Shown: positions 18,404 to 28,767, numbered from the stretch's first letter. The stretch is 64,000 nt of DNA from Enterococcus durans NBRC 100479 = LMG 10746 (GCF_001544215.1 NZ_BCQB01000003.1:1-64000), one strand, 5' to 3'. Numbers and translations are program-made. Notes: a model not told the origin generated them from the sequence alone.

Positions 18404-19864
18404 ATGTTAATCGATGCTAGAAAAAAGAATTACTTGTTCTCTATACGATCATTCAAAAAGAGACATGTACGCTACAAGAATTAGCTACTACTTTGTCAAT
18501 TCCAAAAAGAACCATCAAAGAAATCATACGAAAGCTGAATGGAACAATTTTCCAATATTTAAAAATCGCCAATTTTATCCAGTCTACAGCGAAAGGAACG
18601 ATCCAAACAATCGAGCCAAGTTTAAATGATAAAATGTCTATTTTCTATAGGGTAAAGTTATTCTATCTTCAAGAATCAAATCGATTCAAATTCTTATTAT
18701 TGCTTTTTAATTATCCAGACGCTCATGTCCCTAAAAAAATCTTACTCGAGCAGCTATATATTTCACCTTCTTATCTTGAAAAACTAAAGAGGCAATTGAA
18801 TAAAGTATTAGGTCGTTTCCAATTACAACTTGTTTCACGCCAAAATTGCTATATGATCACAGGAAATGAACTTTTTTTAAGAGTCTTTATGTATCATTTT
18901 TTCTCAGAATCTTTCCAAGGTATTCAATGGCCTCTAAAAAGTCTGAGATATTCTTCGGTAAAAAAAGAGAAGTTGCTGTCACATGAACTATCAACAAAAA
19001 CAGCGATCAAACAATATGAAACCAGATTCTTGCTGATGGCCATTTTTATGATTCGGTCGAAGCTGCAACATCTGGACGATCCTACAATGCTATCCACCTA
19101 TGAAATAATGAGGATCATCTATCAAACAAAAGATTTTTCTGGAGAGTTCAAACAGCACTTTTTTTCAATCTTTCCGCAAAATATCGCAATAAATGAAATC
19201 ATCATATTTAATTTCCTGCTGTGCTACTTTTTTCCTAATCTAGTTTCGGATCAGCAAAAAACACTTTTTGGTTATGAATTATCTAAAAGCAACCATCCAA
19301 TTTGCCGAAAAACTTCGCTCTTAGTAAAAAAACTTGCCGATTCCTTTCCTTTTATTCGTACACCAGAAAAAAAATATTATTACGGGTATTTCATCATCAT
19401 GATGACGTCGTTCATTTTATTGCTAGAAAAGAACGTAGAAGATTTCCAGACACTTTTTTTCCAAAAAAGGCGCCAAGTAAAGCAATTGAAGATAGCCAAC
19501 TGGAGAAGATAAAAGCACTTATCGAATGTGTCTACTTACATTCCCCCCACAAAGAAATACTTACTGGAAAACTTAGTCAGTTGATTCATACACTTTTACA
19601 CGCAGAAAAAAAAAAGAACTCTTTATTCATTTTCAAATAAACAAACCATTGACCGGTAATTATTACATAAAAAGTCGATTGAAAAATCTCTTTAATGAGC
19701 AATTCCTACATATTACTGAAACTCCAGAAAAGGCAGATTTGATCATCACCGATGAATTTGAGATATTCCAGCAAAATGCTGAAATCTTTTATCTTGATCC
19801 ACACGATGAGAATGAATCATGGTCCAAACTGATCAACTTGATCAAAAAAATGTATCTCAATTGA
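18404..19864 (+). pseudogene. Mga-type HTH regulator broken by three frameshifts
   Basis: The reading starts at ATG 18404 after AAAGGAGG. It would continue as an HTH of the Mga N-terminal type (TLQELATTLSIPKRTIKEII) if one A were added to the A6 run near 18421-18427. The central 330 residues are open to 19512. The natural continuation (PKKAPSKAIEDSQLEKIK..) requires a shift in T7/A6 at 19454-19468, and the end (LFIHFQINKPLTGNYYIKSRL..) requires another in A10 at 19606-19615. The reconstructed protein is about 485 aa, the normal size of Mga/AtxA-type regulators. All three lesions lie in homopolymers, so assembly error is the alternative to true decay. Confidence 0.75.
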
Positions 19865-19950
19865 CATTTTTTAACTACATACTAACTGGATTTATTTACG
19901 CATGGAGAAGTACTACATCCAATAGAGCAAGAACAGAGAATACAAAAAAA

Positions 19951-19996
19951 GCTGTCGATCATAAGAATTCGTAGTTCAAATTCTATGATCGACAGC
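19951..19996 (-). terminator. Terminator after YugP-like protease gene
   Basis: GCTGTCGATCATA-GAATT arms form a long hairpin; on the minus strand it is followed by TTTTTTT. It lies about 50 bases after the protease stop. Confidence 0.85.
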
Positions 19997-20051
19997 CAAT
20001 TTAACTGCTGATTTTGAATGAAAGAAAAGTAAAAAATGATTCTTTTTGTTC

Positions 20052-20759
20052 CTAATCTCTTCTGTTTCCACCAAAAATCAGGATCAAACGTAACAACTGT
20101 AAAAAAGTAGATAAAGCAGCTGCTACATAAGTCAATGCGGCTGCAAACAATACGTGTCTAGCCATCGGTACTTCATCTTCTGCCAAAAGACCGCCTTCAC
20201 TTAAGATACGGATTGCTCGTCTTGATGCATTGAATTCCACCGGCAATGTGACTAATTGAAACAATAAAGCTAACGAAAAAGCAAATATTCCAATATTGAT
20301 CAAGGTATCATTCCAGCTTAAAAGTACCCCTACCAAAATCAGTGGAAATGAGATCATTGAGCCAAAGTTCGCAACCGGAACTAATGCCGCTCTGATTTTC
20401 AGCGGTGCATAACCGACTGCGTCTTGGACAGCGTGTCCACATTCATGAGCTGCTACACCGATTGCTGCAACAGATGTCGACTGAGCAGTTGCCTGAGATA
20501 AACTCAACATCTTATTCCCAGAATTGTAGTTATCTGTTAAATTCCCTGCAATTTGTTGCACTCCAACATCATTGATCTGTTGACTTTGTAAAATGAATTG
20601 AGCTGCTTGCGTACCTGTCACGTGATTTTTACTTTGTATTTGATCATATTTTCGAAACGTACTATTGACGTAAGCCGAAGCAATTCCTGATATGATCAGA
20701 CCAGCTATGACTAATATAAATGTTGGATCAAAGAAACCATACATTCCATATCCATACAT
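20052..20759 (-). CDS. YugP family zinc metallopeptidase, membrane-bound
   Basis: A 235-aa membrane protein. The zinc-binding HECGH motif lies in VAAHECGHAVQDAVGY near residue 107. Hydrophobic segments are at about 10-28, 130-150, 152-172 and 207-228. It matches the YugP (DUF family of HtpX-like) neutral zinc peptidases; its substrate is unknown. An N-terminal Gly/Tyr/Met-rich start (MYGYGMYGFF) is typical. AAGGAG precedes the ATG. Confidence 0.88.
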   Translation of the reverse strand: MYGYGMYGFFDPTFILVIAGLIISGIASAYVNSTFRKYDQIQSKNHVTGTQAAQFILQSQQINDVGVQQIAGNLTDNYNSGNKMLSLSQATAQSTSVAAIGVAAHECGHAVQDAVGYAPLKIRAALVPVANFGSMISFPLILVGVLLSWNDTLINIGIFAFSLALLFQLVTLPVEFNASRRAIRILSEGGLLAEDEVPMARHVLFAAALTYVAAALSTFLQLLRLILIFGGNRRD

Positions 20760-20836
20760 GTTGATTTCACTCCTTTTTACTTTACCTTATTTTACCATGA
20801 GTAATACGAAAAGAATGTGAAAATAACTTGAGCTTT

Positions 20837-21172
20837 TTATAGCTTTTTAACAAATTCTGATTTTAACTTCATCGGACCGAAGACATCGACTTTACAGTCA
20901 ATGTTATGATCGCCTTCAACTAAACGAATATTTTTGACTTTCGTGCCTTGTTTGATTGCTCCTGTAGCGCCTTTGACTTTTAAATCTTTGATCACTGTGA
21001 CGCTATCCCCTTCTGCCAAACGATTCCCGTTTGCATCAAGTACAACCAATCCTTCTTCTTGTTGATTCGTTTCTTCACTGCTCCATTCATTTGCACATTC
21101 TGGACAAATATAAAGCCCTCGATCTTCATAGGTATATTCAGATCCGCATTGCGGACAATTTGGTAATGTCAT
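20837..21172 (-). CDS. PhnA/YjdM-like zinc-ribbon protein
   Basis: A 111-aa protein with an N-terminal zinc ribbon (CPQCGSEY near residue 6 and CPECANEW near 24) and a C-terminal SH3-like PhnA domain ([25 protein letters not shown]). The family was named for linkage to phosphonate genes in E. coli, but the protein is not a phosphonoacetate hydrolase; its function is unknown. AAAGGAG precedes the ATG. Confidence 0.9.
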   Translation of the reverse strand: MTLPNCPQCGSEYTYEDRGLYICPECANEWSSEETNQQEEGLVVLDANGNRLAEGDSVTVIKDLKVKGATGAIKQGTKVKNIRLVEGDHNIDCKVDVFGPMKLKSEFVKKL

Positions 21173-21320
21173 CTTCTTTCTCCTTTAAAAATAGCGTTAA
21201 TCCATATTGTAACGGATAGCTCGCAATTTGAAAAGACACATTTGTGATTTTTAACACAATAATGATTTCCTTTACGATTATTGTATCTATCTTATTATCA
21301 TTCAGAAGCTTTGGACAAAA

Positions 21321-22271
21321 TTATTTGTTGAATGCCCGACACATTTCTTGTATTTCTTGATAGATTTCTGCTACTTCAGTGAGATCTTTCGCATTGGCTC
21401 CACTTGCTAATGGATGTCCACCGCCGTGATGACGCTTCGCCAGTTCATTGATAACAGGGCCTTTCGAACGTAGGCGTACACGATAATAGCCTTCTGGTTG
21501 TTGAACAAAGATCCCCCATGCTAATACCTCATCGATCACTCCAGGCAATGAGACGATTGCAGCTGTCTCGGAGTCATCAATCGCATACTTCGAAAGGATT
21601 TCTTGGGATAAGATCACCTTGCCAGCGCCATGTTCATCAACTTCGATATTTTGATAGATATACCCTGAAAGTTTCGCCACCTTCATAGGCATTTGTTCGA
21701 TTTCTCGGTTTAGCGCGCTTGCATCAAACGGATAGCTCATTAAGATTGCAGCAATCTCTAGCGTTCTTGAGGTAGTAGCTGGATATAAGAAACGTCCAGT
21801 ATCCCCTACGATTCCTGCATAAAGAAGACGGGCTGCTTGCGCATTGATTTTTAGCTCATCTGGGAATAGCAACGCAAACTCAGCAATCATTTCACTGCAA
21901 CTGCTTGCATCCCTATTGACCCAGACCAAATCTCCGTAAGGCTCATCATTTGGATGATGATCGATCTTTATCAGTTTATCGCCAAGATCATAGCGTTTAT
22001 CACTGATTCTAGGGGAATTTGCTGTATCTGTCACGATCACCAATGCATTTTGATACACCTGATCTTCTATCGTCTCCATCTCTGCTAAAAAACGAAGCCC
22101 CTCAACTGTTTCACCCACTTGATAAATCTCTTTGGTTGGAAAGCTTTCTCGTAAAATTTCTGCTAACCCAACTTGAGAGCCTAACGCATCTGGGTCAGGG
22201 CGTTGATGCCGATGGATGATGATTCGATCATATTTTTTTATTTCTGTTATTATTTCTGATTGGATAGACAT
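21321..22271 (-). CDS. nrnA: Bifunctional oligoribonuclease / pAp phosphatase, DHH family
   Basis: A 316-aa DHH/DHHA1 phosphoesterase. Motifs are RHQRPDPDALGSQ near residue 18 (DHH motif I), VTDTANSPR near 80, IDHHPNDEP near 104 (the DHH signature) and GGGHPLASGA near 285 (DHHA1). NrnA degrades nanoRNAs and converts 3'-phosphoadenosine 5'-phosphate to AMP. The ATG at 22271 with AGCAGG upstream is preferred over the reading to 22310, which overlaps the upstream gene. It follows the ytoI-like gene by 14 bases, the same order as in Bacillus. Confidence 0.92.
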   Translation of the reverse strand: MSIQSEIITEIKKYDRIIIHRHQRPDPDALGSQVGLAEILRESFPTKEIYQVGETVEGLRFLAEMETIEDQVYQNALVIVTDTANSPRISDKRYDLGDKLIKIDHHPNDEPYGDLVWVNRDASSCSEMIAEFALLFPDELKINAQAARLLYAGIVGDTGRFLYPATTSRTLEIAAILMSYPFDASALNREIEQMPMKVAKLSGYIYQNIEVDEHGAGKVILSQEILSKYAIDDSETAAIVSLPGVIDEVLAWGIFVQQPEGYYRVRLRSKGPVINELAKRHHGGGHPLASGANAKDLTEVAEIYQEIQEMCRAFNK

Positions 22272-22285
22272 TTTTTTCCTGCTTT

Positions 22286-23617
22286 CTAAGAACGTTCCAT
22301 TACTTGACACACCACAATAGCTTTTGAAACGATCGTATTTTCAATGTATACTTCGATATCTAGTTTGGCAGATCTTCTGCCTATTTCTAATACTCGAGGA
22401 CGTATATCTAGCTCGCTTTCTAATTGGATCAAACGTAGGTAATGCAGATTTGCTTGTTCGATCAAAATGTTTCTTCGCTGATTCATCACCATTGTTTTTT
22501 GTGCGACATCTGCAAGGATCTCACTCAAAACACCAAAGGAAATCGTACCGACGCCGTTGACCATTTGTGGGGTCACGACAAACTTGAATTTAGGATTCTC
22601 TAAACGATTTCCTTCTTTATCCACATCGATTGTTTGGATGCTGCCAGAAATCTGATCAGAGATCGTATCTGCGATTTGCGGCTGTCTTTGGACGAGCTGC
22701 ATAGCTTTCATTACATCCTGACGAGTGATTACTCCTTCAAGAGTCAAATCATCTGACACTACTGGCATCACTTCCAAGCCATCCCAGATCATTTGATGGC
22801 TGACTGAAGCGACACTCATCGTTTTTTTGACACTGATCGGTTCTTTCGTCATGACACGATCAATAAATTGAGTAGCTGATTTTCCTAACACATCTTTTGC
22901 TGTGATGATTCCCATCAGACGCATATGACGATTCACTACAGGAAATCGTGAATGCTGTGTTTCTTCTGATAATTTCTGATAATCAGCAATTGTATCTGTT
23001 TGAAATAAGTAGTGTGTTTTTTCTGCTGACATATAAATATCACTGACTAGCATGATATCTTTTTTGATTAACTGATCACTCAATGCACGGTTGATCATTG
23101 TCGCAACTGTAAACGTGTCATAACTTGTTCGCAGGATTGGCATAGCTAATTCATCTGCTAACTGTGCGATTTCAGGAGTTGTATCAAAACCACCTGTGAT
23201 AAGTACTGCTGCACCATCCTCTAAAGCAAGCTTTTGCACTTCTGCTCTGTTCCCTACGATCATCAACGATCCGGGAGTGATATAGCGTTCCATTGCATGC
23301 TTTGTCATTGCGCCGATCACAAATTTGTTCAGTACTTTATCAAGCCCAGAGGCACCACCTAACACATCTCCTTCAATGATCCGTACAACTTCACCGAACG
23401 TCAAACGCTCGATATGTTTTTTTAATTTCCGCTCGATCCGAATCGTACCAACGCGTTGGATGGTCGAGACTAAACCAACATTTTCCGCATCTTTGATTGC
23501 TCGATAGGCAGTACCTTCGCTGACACTCAGTTCTTTTGCAATACTTCTTACTGAAATACGATTTCCTACTGGCAAACTTTCAATATATTCTAAAATTAAA
23601 TCATGCTTCGTCGCCAT
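22286..23617 (-). CDS. YtoI-like regulator: HTH, DRTGG, two CBS, hotdog domains
   Basis: A 443-aa multidomain protein. In order: a GntR/HTH-like DNA-binding domain (about 1-60, SVRSIAKELSVSEGTAYRAIKDAE), a DRTGG domain (about 65-180), a CBS pair (about 195-310) and a C-terminal thioesterase-like hotdog domain (about 325-440). CBS domains usually sense adenine nucleotides; the target and ligand are unknown. The Bacillus orthologue ytoI lies next to ytqI (nrnA), and the linkage is kept here, with ytkL-like immediately upstream (8-base gap). Confidence 0.88.
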   Translation of the reverse strand: MATKHDLILEYIESLPVGNRISVRSIAKELSVSEGTAYRAIKDAENVGLVSTIQRVGTIRIERKLKKHIERLTFGEVVRIIEGDVLGGASGLDKVLNKFVIGAMTKHAMERYITPGSLMIVGNRAEVQKLALEDGAAVLITGGFDTTPEIAQLADELAMPILRTSYDTFTVATMINRALSDQLIKKDIMLVSDIYMSAEKTHYLFQTDTIADYQKLSEETQHSRFPVVNRHMRLMGIITAKDVLGKSATQFIDRVMTKEPISVKKTMSVASVSHQMIWDGLEVMPVVSDDLTLEGVITRQDVMKAMQLVQRQPQIADTISDQISGSIQTIDVDKEGNRLENPKFKFVVTPQMVNGVGTISFGVLSEILADVAQKTMVMNQRRNILIEQANLHYLRLIQLESELDIRPRVLEIGRRSAKLDIEVYIENTIVSKAIVVCQVMERS

Positions 23618-23625
23618 AACTACCC

Positions 23626-24306
23626 CTACACTTCTAGCGTTTCAGATACGCTCATTATTTTTCCTTCGTTTTCCGTCAATAAATTGATAAATACTTGTGG
23701 ATCTTGTTCGATCACTGGGAATGTATTGTAGTGGATAGGTACGACCAATTTAGCACCGATCCGTTTAGCTGCTCTCGCCGCATCTTCCGGCCCCATCGTG
23801 TAGTTATCTCCAATCGGCAAAAATGCAACATCAATCGAAAATTGTTCTTTTAGCAACGCAAGGTCACTGAAATCAGCTGTATCTCCAGCATGATAGATCG
23901 TTTTTCCTTCAGCTTGGATAACAATTCCGCTAGGTTCTCCCATATATTGCAGAATACCATCAACTTCATAGCTCGAACTATGTTGTGCAGGTACGAATTT
24001 TACTGTACCAAAGGGAAACGTGTATTTACCGCCGATATTCATCCCATGTCCTTTTACCCCACGACTTTGTGCATAATCTGCGATCTCAACAATACTTATG
24101 ATCGTGGCATCGTTTTTCTCAGCAATCGGGATCATATCTCCTATATGGTCACTATGTCCATGAGTAACTAAGATCCAATCTGTGTTAACTTTTTCCACTG
24201 TTAAATCCGTCTTGCTGTTTCCTGTAATGAAAGGATCGATGATCAGCCGTTGTCCGTCAGCCATTTCTACGGTTAAGCAAGAATGGCCGTGATAAGTAAT
24301 TTTCAT
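23626..24306 (-). CDS. UPF0173 metal-dependent hydrolase (YtkL-like)
   Basis: A 226-aa metallo-beta-lactamase-fold protein. The HGHSDH metal motif lies near residue 50; the TYHGHSC start, the HAGDTADF motif near 142 and the terminal histidine in VPIHYNTFP near 193 are all intact. The substrate is unknown. The ATG at 24306 follows GGGAGTGG; the upstream ATG at 24324 lies in front of that site. First gene of a ytkL-ytoI-nrnA operon. Confidence 0.9.
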   Translation of the reverse strand: MKITYHGHSCLTVEMADGQRLIIDPFITGNSKTDLTVEKVNTDWILVTHGHSDHIGDMIPIAEKNDATIISIVEIADYAQSRGVKGHGMNIGGKYTFPFGTVKFVPAQHSSSYEVDGILQYMGEPSGIVIQAEGKTIYHAGDTADFSDLALLKEQFSIDVAFLPIGDNYTMGPEDAARAAKRIGAKLVVPIHYNTFPVIEQDPQVFINLLTENEGKIMSVSETLEV

Positions 24307-24458
24307 TTTTTCCACTCCCAACACTTTTTATTATGAATAGTAAAACGATTTCACTTTCAGAAATCTATCTAAATAATAGTACAGTATATACGAAATCATT
24401 GTAACAGATAATACAGTTTGCACCAAGTCCAAAGTCAATTTCAGCCGCTAAAAACAAT

Positions 24459-24932
24459 TTAAACCAGATCTGCATAGATTGGTTGGACGATTGTTTCAAA
24501 GTCTTTTCTAGCAATTTTGATGCTCCTACCGATTTCACCACTCGACATGACTAACTCATTTTGCTCTTTCAATGTGTTGTCCGCCAGAAAAAGATAGTCT
24601 GGATGCTCTTTATGGATGCCGATTGGCGTATTTGCTCCGTGAGGATAGCCAGTATAAGCCATCACGTAGTCCATACCGGGAAAACCAACTTTATGATCTT
24701 TAGACACTTTTCGCGTTTTTTTATAATCCAAGTGTGCAGCTAAAGGAACAATTGCAATGATCACACCTGTTTTATCACCTTTTAAAACCAATGTCTTGCA
24801 GACAAGCTTTGGGTCGATCTTTTGAGCTTGTAATACCGCCTCAAAATTTTCTAAATCTTCTTTTCTAGAATCAATAGGTTGATAGCGTACTCCTAAGTCA
24901 TCCAAATAGTTTTCTACTTTTGTTTTTTCCAT
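24459..24932 (-). CDS. YbaK/EbsC-type aminoacyl-tRNA deacylase
   Basis: A 157-aa YbaK/ProX-domain protein. The family hydrolyses Cys-tRNA(Pro) and similar mischarged tRNAs in trans. The catalytic-loop lysine lies in KTLVLKGDK near residue 46, and the GxxSPxG-like region here reads HGANTPIGI near 98. In enterococci a homologue is called EbsC. Length and fold pattern are normal. AGGAGAG precedes the ATG. Monocistronic. Confidence 0.88.
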   Translation of the reverse strand: MEKTKVENYLDDLGVRYQPIDSRKEDLENFEAVLQAQKIDPKLVCKTLVLKGDKTGVIIAIVPLAAHLDYKKTRKVSKDHKVGFPGMDYVMAYTGYPHGANTPIGIHKEHPDYLFLADNTLKEQNELVMSSGEIGRSIKIARKDFETIVQPIYADLV

Positions 24933-24999
24933 TTACTTTTTCTCTCCTATCTCTTTAAGTAACTTCATTCTCATCTTATCATCAACTATAAAAATAAAC

Positions 25000-25042
25000 G
25001 GTATGGAAAATCCTTCTCACTGTGGAGAAAAATTTCCATACC
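25000..25042. terminator. Hairpin after rnjB
   Basis: GGTATGGAAA and TTTCCATACC form the outer stem, with TTCTC/GAGAA inside. It lies just beyond the rnjB stop on the minus strand. Confidence 0.65.
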
Positions 25043-25056
25043 ATTGTTGATTATGC

Positions 25057-26736
25057 TTATTTTTTACCTCTACGTTGAGTAGCTTCCATGATCACTGGCA
25101 AGATGACAGGACGTCGTTTGGTTTGTTCGAACAAATAGCGTCCAAGCTGATCTCTAATATCTTGTTTGAGTTTACTCCATTCAAAATCATTGCTTTCTAA
25201 ATGTTTCCCAACGATTTCTTCGATCATATTGCTGCTTTCTTTCATCAAATCACGACTCGCTTTTACATAGACAAACCCACGTGATGTAATTTGCGGTTTT
25301 GAGATGATTTTCTTCTCACGGCGACTGATCGTAACGACTGCCACGAAAATTCCATCTTCTGACAGGATCTTTCGATCACGTAATACGATATTTCCGATAT
25401 CACCAATACCTAGTCCATCGATCATGACATTCTCAGCGCTGATTGTCCCAGCAACACTCATCCGCTTATTTTTATATTCTAAGACATCGCCACGCCCTGT
25501 AATATAGATATTTTTATATGGGATTCCAACAGCGTGGGCTAAATCAGCATGTGCAGCCAATTCACGATATTCTCCTTGAACGGGAATAAAATAAGTTGGC
25601 TTCATAAAGTTCAGCATCAGCTGTAAGTCATTAGGATTCGCATGGCCAGATACCCGCATATTCTCAGAAATAAGTTTCACCGATCCGCCAGCTCGATAGA
25701 TCATATCTTCCGTTTTAGCGACCATTGTTTCCATTGCGATGCTAGGAGTGGTTGTAATATAGACCAAATCGCCTTCTTCGATCTTGATGTTACGGTGCGT
25801 ACCGTTTGCCATTTTTTGTAAAGACTTGATAGGTTCACCCATGCGACCTGTTTCTAGGATGATCAGCTCTTCTGGTTTATATTTTTTCATATCTTTCAAC
25901 GTAACAAGTAGATCTTCACTAGGAAGTTGGAGTTTTTCTAAGCGCATCGCTGTCCGAATGATCCGTTCAAAATCTTGACCAGTCAACACCACTTTTCGTT
26001 GCGCTTTTTCTGCTGCATCCAACACTTGTTGAACTCTTTGCAAGTTACTTGCTACGCAAGCGACAATAATTCTGCCTTCCCAATACTTGATCGTATCGAA
26101 CACTTCATCTGCAATCTGCAATTCAGATGCAACCGGTACTGGGTTTTCTGCATTTGCTGACTCACTAAGCAAAGCAAGAACCCCTTCTTTACCAATCTCA
26201 GCTAGACGGGCATAATCTGTTTGATACATCGGGATCGCTGTCTGATCGAATTTGAAATCCCCTGTGTAGACGATGCTGCCTTCTTTTGTTTTCAAGTTGA
26301 TACCTATTGAATCAGGGATCGTGTGTGTTGTACGGAAGAAACTGACGATTGTTTCACCAAAATCGATTTCTGTGTGTTCATCTACTACATGAAAATCTTT
26401 GAATCCTTTTGCGGCATCATTCCGACTGACACTCAATTTTGCTAACTCGATCGTTAGCTCTGTACCAAAAACAGGAACAGATAACTTCGATAATAAATAA
26501 GGTAGTGCTCCGATTGCGTCCGCATGTCCATGTGTCAAAAAGACACCAGCTACACGATCGATATTTTCTTCCAAATACGTAAAATCAGGAATGACGACAT
26601 CGATTCCTAACAATTCGTTTTCAGGATATTTTAGACCGCAGTCTAACACAAAAATGTCTTCTCCCACTTCAGCGATATACATGTTTTTTCCATTTTCACG
26701 TACGCCGCCTAAAGGAATAATTTTAATGGTACTCAC
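25057..26736 (-). CDS. rnjB: Ribonuclease J2
   Basis: A 559-aa beta-CASP metallo-beta-lactamase ribonuclease. It is assigned to J2 rather than J1 because the catalytic motif reads HGHADAIG (about residue 72) instead of HGHEDHIG, and the N-terminus IKIIPLGGVRENGKN is J2-like. J2 has weak activity alone and works with J1 in mRNA turnover and 5'-end processing. The beta-CASP domain and the C-terminal domain (SRGFVYVKASRDL to RRPVILPVIMEA) are complete. GTG at 26736 is chosen because GAGGTG lies six bases upstream; a GTG at 26745 is part of that site. Long leader upstream. Confidence 0.9.
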   Translation of the reverse strand: MSTIKIIPLGGVRENGKNMYIAEVGEDIFVLDCGLKYPENELLGIDVVIPDFTYLEENIDRVAGVFLTHGHADAIGALPYLLSKLSVPVFGTELTIELAKLSVSRNDAAKGFKDFHVVDEHTEIDFGETIVSFFRTTHTIPDSIGINLKTKEGSIVYTGDFKFDQTAIPMYQTDYARLAEIGKEGVLALLSESANAENPVPVASELQIADEVFDTIKYWEGRIIVACVASNLQRVQQVLDAAEKAQRKVVLTGQDFERIIRTAMRLEKLQLPSEDLLVTLKDMKKYKPEELIILETGRMGEPIKSLQKMANGTHRNIKIEEGDLVYITTTPSIAMETMVAKTEDMIYRAGGSVKLISENMRVSGHANPNDLQLMLNFMKPTYFIPVQGEYRELAAHADLAHAVGIPYKNIYITGRGDVLEYKNKRMSVAGTISAENVMIDGLGIGDIGNIVLRDRKILSEDGIFVAVVTISRREKKIISKPQITSRGFVYVKASRDLMKESSNMIEEIVGKHLESNDFEWSKLKQDIRDQLGRYLFEQTKRRPVILPVIMEATQRRGKK

Positions 26737-26982
26737 AAATTTCACCTCTTCTTATGATGTCCAAGTTTAAAGACATCGATTCTCTTCTTTAACTAAATAC
26801 GTGATTCATTTTAATGAAATACTTGCAAAATTTTTTTGCTCTTCATAGTAGCAATTAGCTGACAGCTGACTCGTTTTGATCCCTGCCACTTTTTTGAACA
26901 AGTTCCATCGAATAAATGAATCTTTTATATTTGTAAACACAAAAGCTGATCTTATCCTTATCAGCTATTCCCCACTATTATA
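26737..26982 (-). promoter_or_regulatory. Probable promoter and about 235-nt leader of rnjB
   Basis: TATAAT (minus strand, 26977-26982) is the only good -10 in the gap; its -35 is weak. The resulting leader begins with the hairpin AGCTGAT..ATCAGCT (about 26944-26965) and has no ORF. Plus-strand bases 26983-27250 hold no gene; I see nothing else there. Confidence 0.4.
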
Positions 26983-27270
26983 CAACAATTTACTCAAATC
27001 GCTAGTATCAGCCATTTTGTTTAATGTGAACCATTTGTTGCTCCTTTGATTGGGGGTAGAAAGAAGATAATAGGCTGAACCTTCTTGGTCTCCTTTCCCA
27101 CATCATCCGTTACGAATATACTCCGTCCATTTTAACATATTTTCGGAAATAACTATAGTCAGATTTTCTAAGTTGTAAAAATCACTGCATAGAATAACAA
27201 AAGGGTTTAAGTTCTATTTAAGGTGACTTTCCTACACTCGTTCTTGTAACTATTAGGAGGGATACATACG

Positions 27271-28767
27271 ATGAATTTTATGAAACGCGCACTAAAAAGT
27301 ACCAAAGTAAAATGGGGACATTCTTTATTGTTATTCGCAGTCTTTACTGCCATTCTTATTTTTGTACTGGCAGGTTTGACGATTCGAAGTTCGGCTGAAC
27401 AAGCAGCAAAACAAGCACAAAAAGATGTTGGTGCGACTGTCACATTAAGCGCCAATCGTCAGTCAGCTTTCCAAAAACAAGAGGAGAATTCTACTAGTGA
27501 TTCCTCATCAAGTGAGCGTCCAGATCCTGGCAGTTTTTCACTCACTCCTGTTTCATTGAGTGACGCAGAAAAAATAGCCAAACTCAGTAATGTGAAAAGC
27601 TATTCTTTTGAAAGTTCTGCTTCTGCCCTTGCCAAGAGCGGGATCACCGCTATTTCCAGCTCTGAGTCTTCAAGTGATTCACAAAGTACTGATTCAAACA
27701 ATACAAACGCTCCTGGCGGCATGGGTGGCGGACCACAAATGATGCAAGCAGATTTTCAGATCAGCGGTGTATCAGCTACTAGTCAAAATAGTAATTTTAC
27801 AGATGGAACAGCAAAAATCACAGACGGTGAAGGAATAACCGCAAGTGATAAAGGAACGAACAATGTTGTCCTTGATTCCACATTAGCTGAGGCAAATGAT
27901 CTATCTGTTGGAGATACCTTTAAAATCACCAGTTCCAAAGATGAAGACACTGTATATGAAATGACGGTCAAAGGAATCTACGAATCGACTGCTACAACTA
28001 GTAGTATGGGAATGAATTTTAGTTTTATGAATCCCTCCAATACACTTTATACCTCTTATACATTTGCGAATGAACTAAACGGTACCACAGATGATGATAC
28101 AGTTGACTCAGCTGTTTACACTTTGACTGATCCGGATGAAATGGCTGATTTTATTTCAGAGGCAAAAAAATTGATCGACACAGATACGTTCAGTCTACAA
28201 TCCAATGATGCGTTATATCAATCCATGCTTGAACCGTTGAACAATGTTGCAAGTTTCTCTAAAAATGTTGTCTTGCTAGTAGCCGTTGCAGGTGTCATCA
28301 TCTTGACATTAATTATTATGATCACGATTCGCGAGCGCCGACACGAATTAGGTGTCTTGCTCTCTTTGGGAGAATCTCGAATGAAGATCATCCTACAATT
28401 GTTTATTGAAGTAGCGTTATGTATGATCCTAGCCCTCGGTGTGGCTTCGATCAGTGGTAATGTTGTAGCCAATGCAGTAGGTCAGCAGCTTTTAGAACAA
28501 CAGACAGAAAATACCTCTCAAAATCAGGGACAAACAGCCCCTGGTCAAATGCCCGATGGTAATGCCAAAGCTCCTGATGGACAGAGAAACAGAAGCAACA
28601 ATAATCCGTTTGAAGTTTCCCAACAAGTAAAAGAACTCGAAATCAGTGTTCAGCCTGCACAATTAGGTCTTCTCGCCGGTGTAGCATTCGGTATCAGCTT
28701 ACTCTCTGTTTTTCTCGCATCAATAGGAATTTTGCGATTAAATCCAAGAAAGATTTTACTAAACTAA
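27271..28767 (+). CDS. ABC transporter permease, MacB-PCD/FtsX type
   Basis: A 498-aa permease with one N-terminal membrane helix (about 18-40), a large extracytoplasmic MacB-like domain (about 45-320, unusually rich in Ser/Asp/Thr with a GGMGGGPQMM stretch near 152) and a three-helix FtsX core (about 325-350, 370-400, 463-488). Between the second and third helices of the core is a Gln/Asn/Pro-rich extracellular loop (about 405-455). Such permeases pair with an MJ0796-type ATPase for export or mechanotransmission (Vex, YknZ-like). AGGAGG precedes the ATG; the ATPase follows 12 bases after the stop. Confidence 0.88.
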   Translation: MNFMKRALKSTKVKWGHSLLLFAVFTAILIFVLAGLTIRSSAEQAAKQAQKDVGATVTLSANRQSAFQKQEENSTSDSSSSERPDPGSFSLTPVSLSDAEKIAKLSNVKSYSFESSASALAKSGITAISSSESSSDSQSTDSNNTNAPGGMGGGPQMMQADFQISGVSATSQNSNFTDGTAKITDGEGITASDKGTNNVVLDSTLAEANDLSVGDTFKITSSKDEDTVYEMTVKGIYESTATTSSMGMNFSFMNPSNTLYTSYTFANELNGTTDDDTVDSAVYTLTDPDEMADFISEAKKLIDTDTFSLQSNDALYQSMLEPLNNVASFSKNVVLLVAVAGVIILTLIIMITIRERRHELGVLLSLGESRMKIILQLFIEVALCMILALGVASISGNVVANAVGQQLLEQQTENTSQNQGQTAPGQMPDGNAKAPDGQRNRSNNNPFEVSQQVKELEISVQPAQLGLLAGVAFGISLLSVFLASIGILRLNPRKILLN

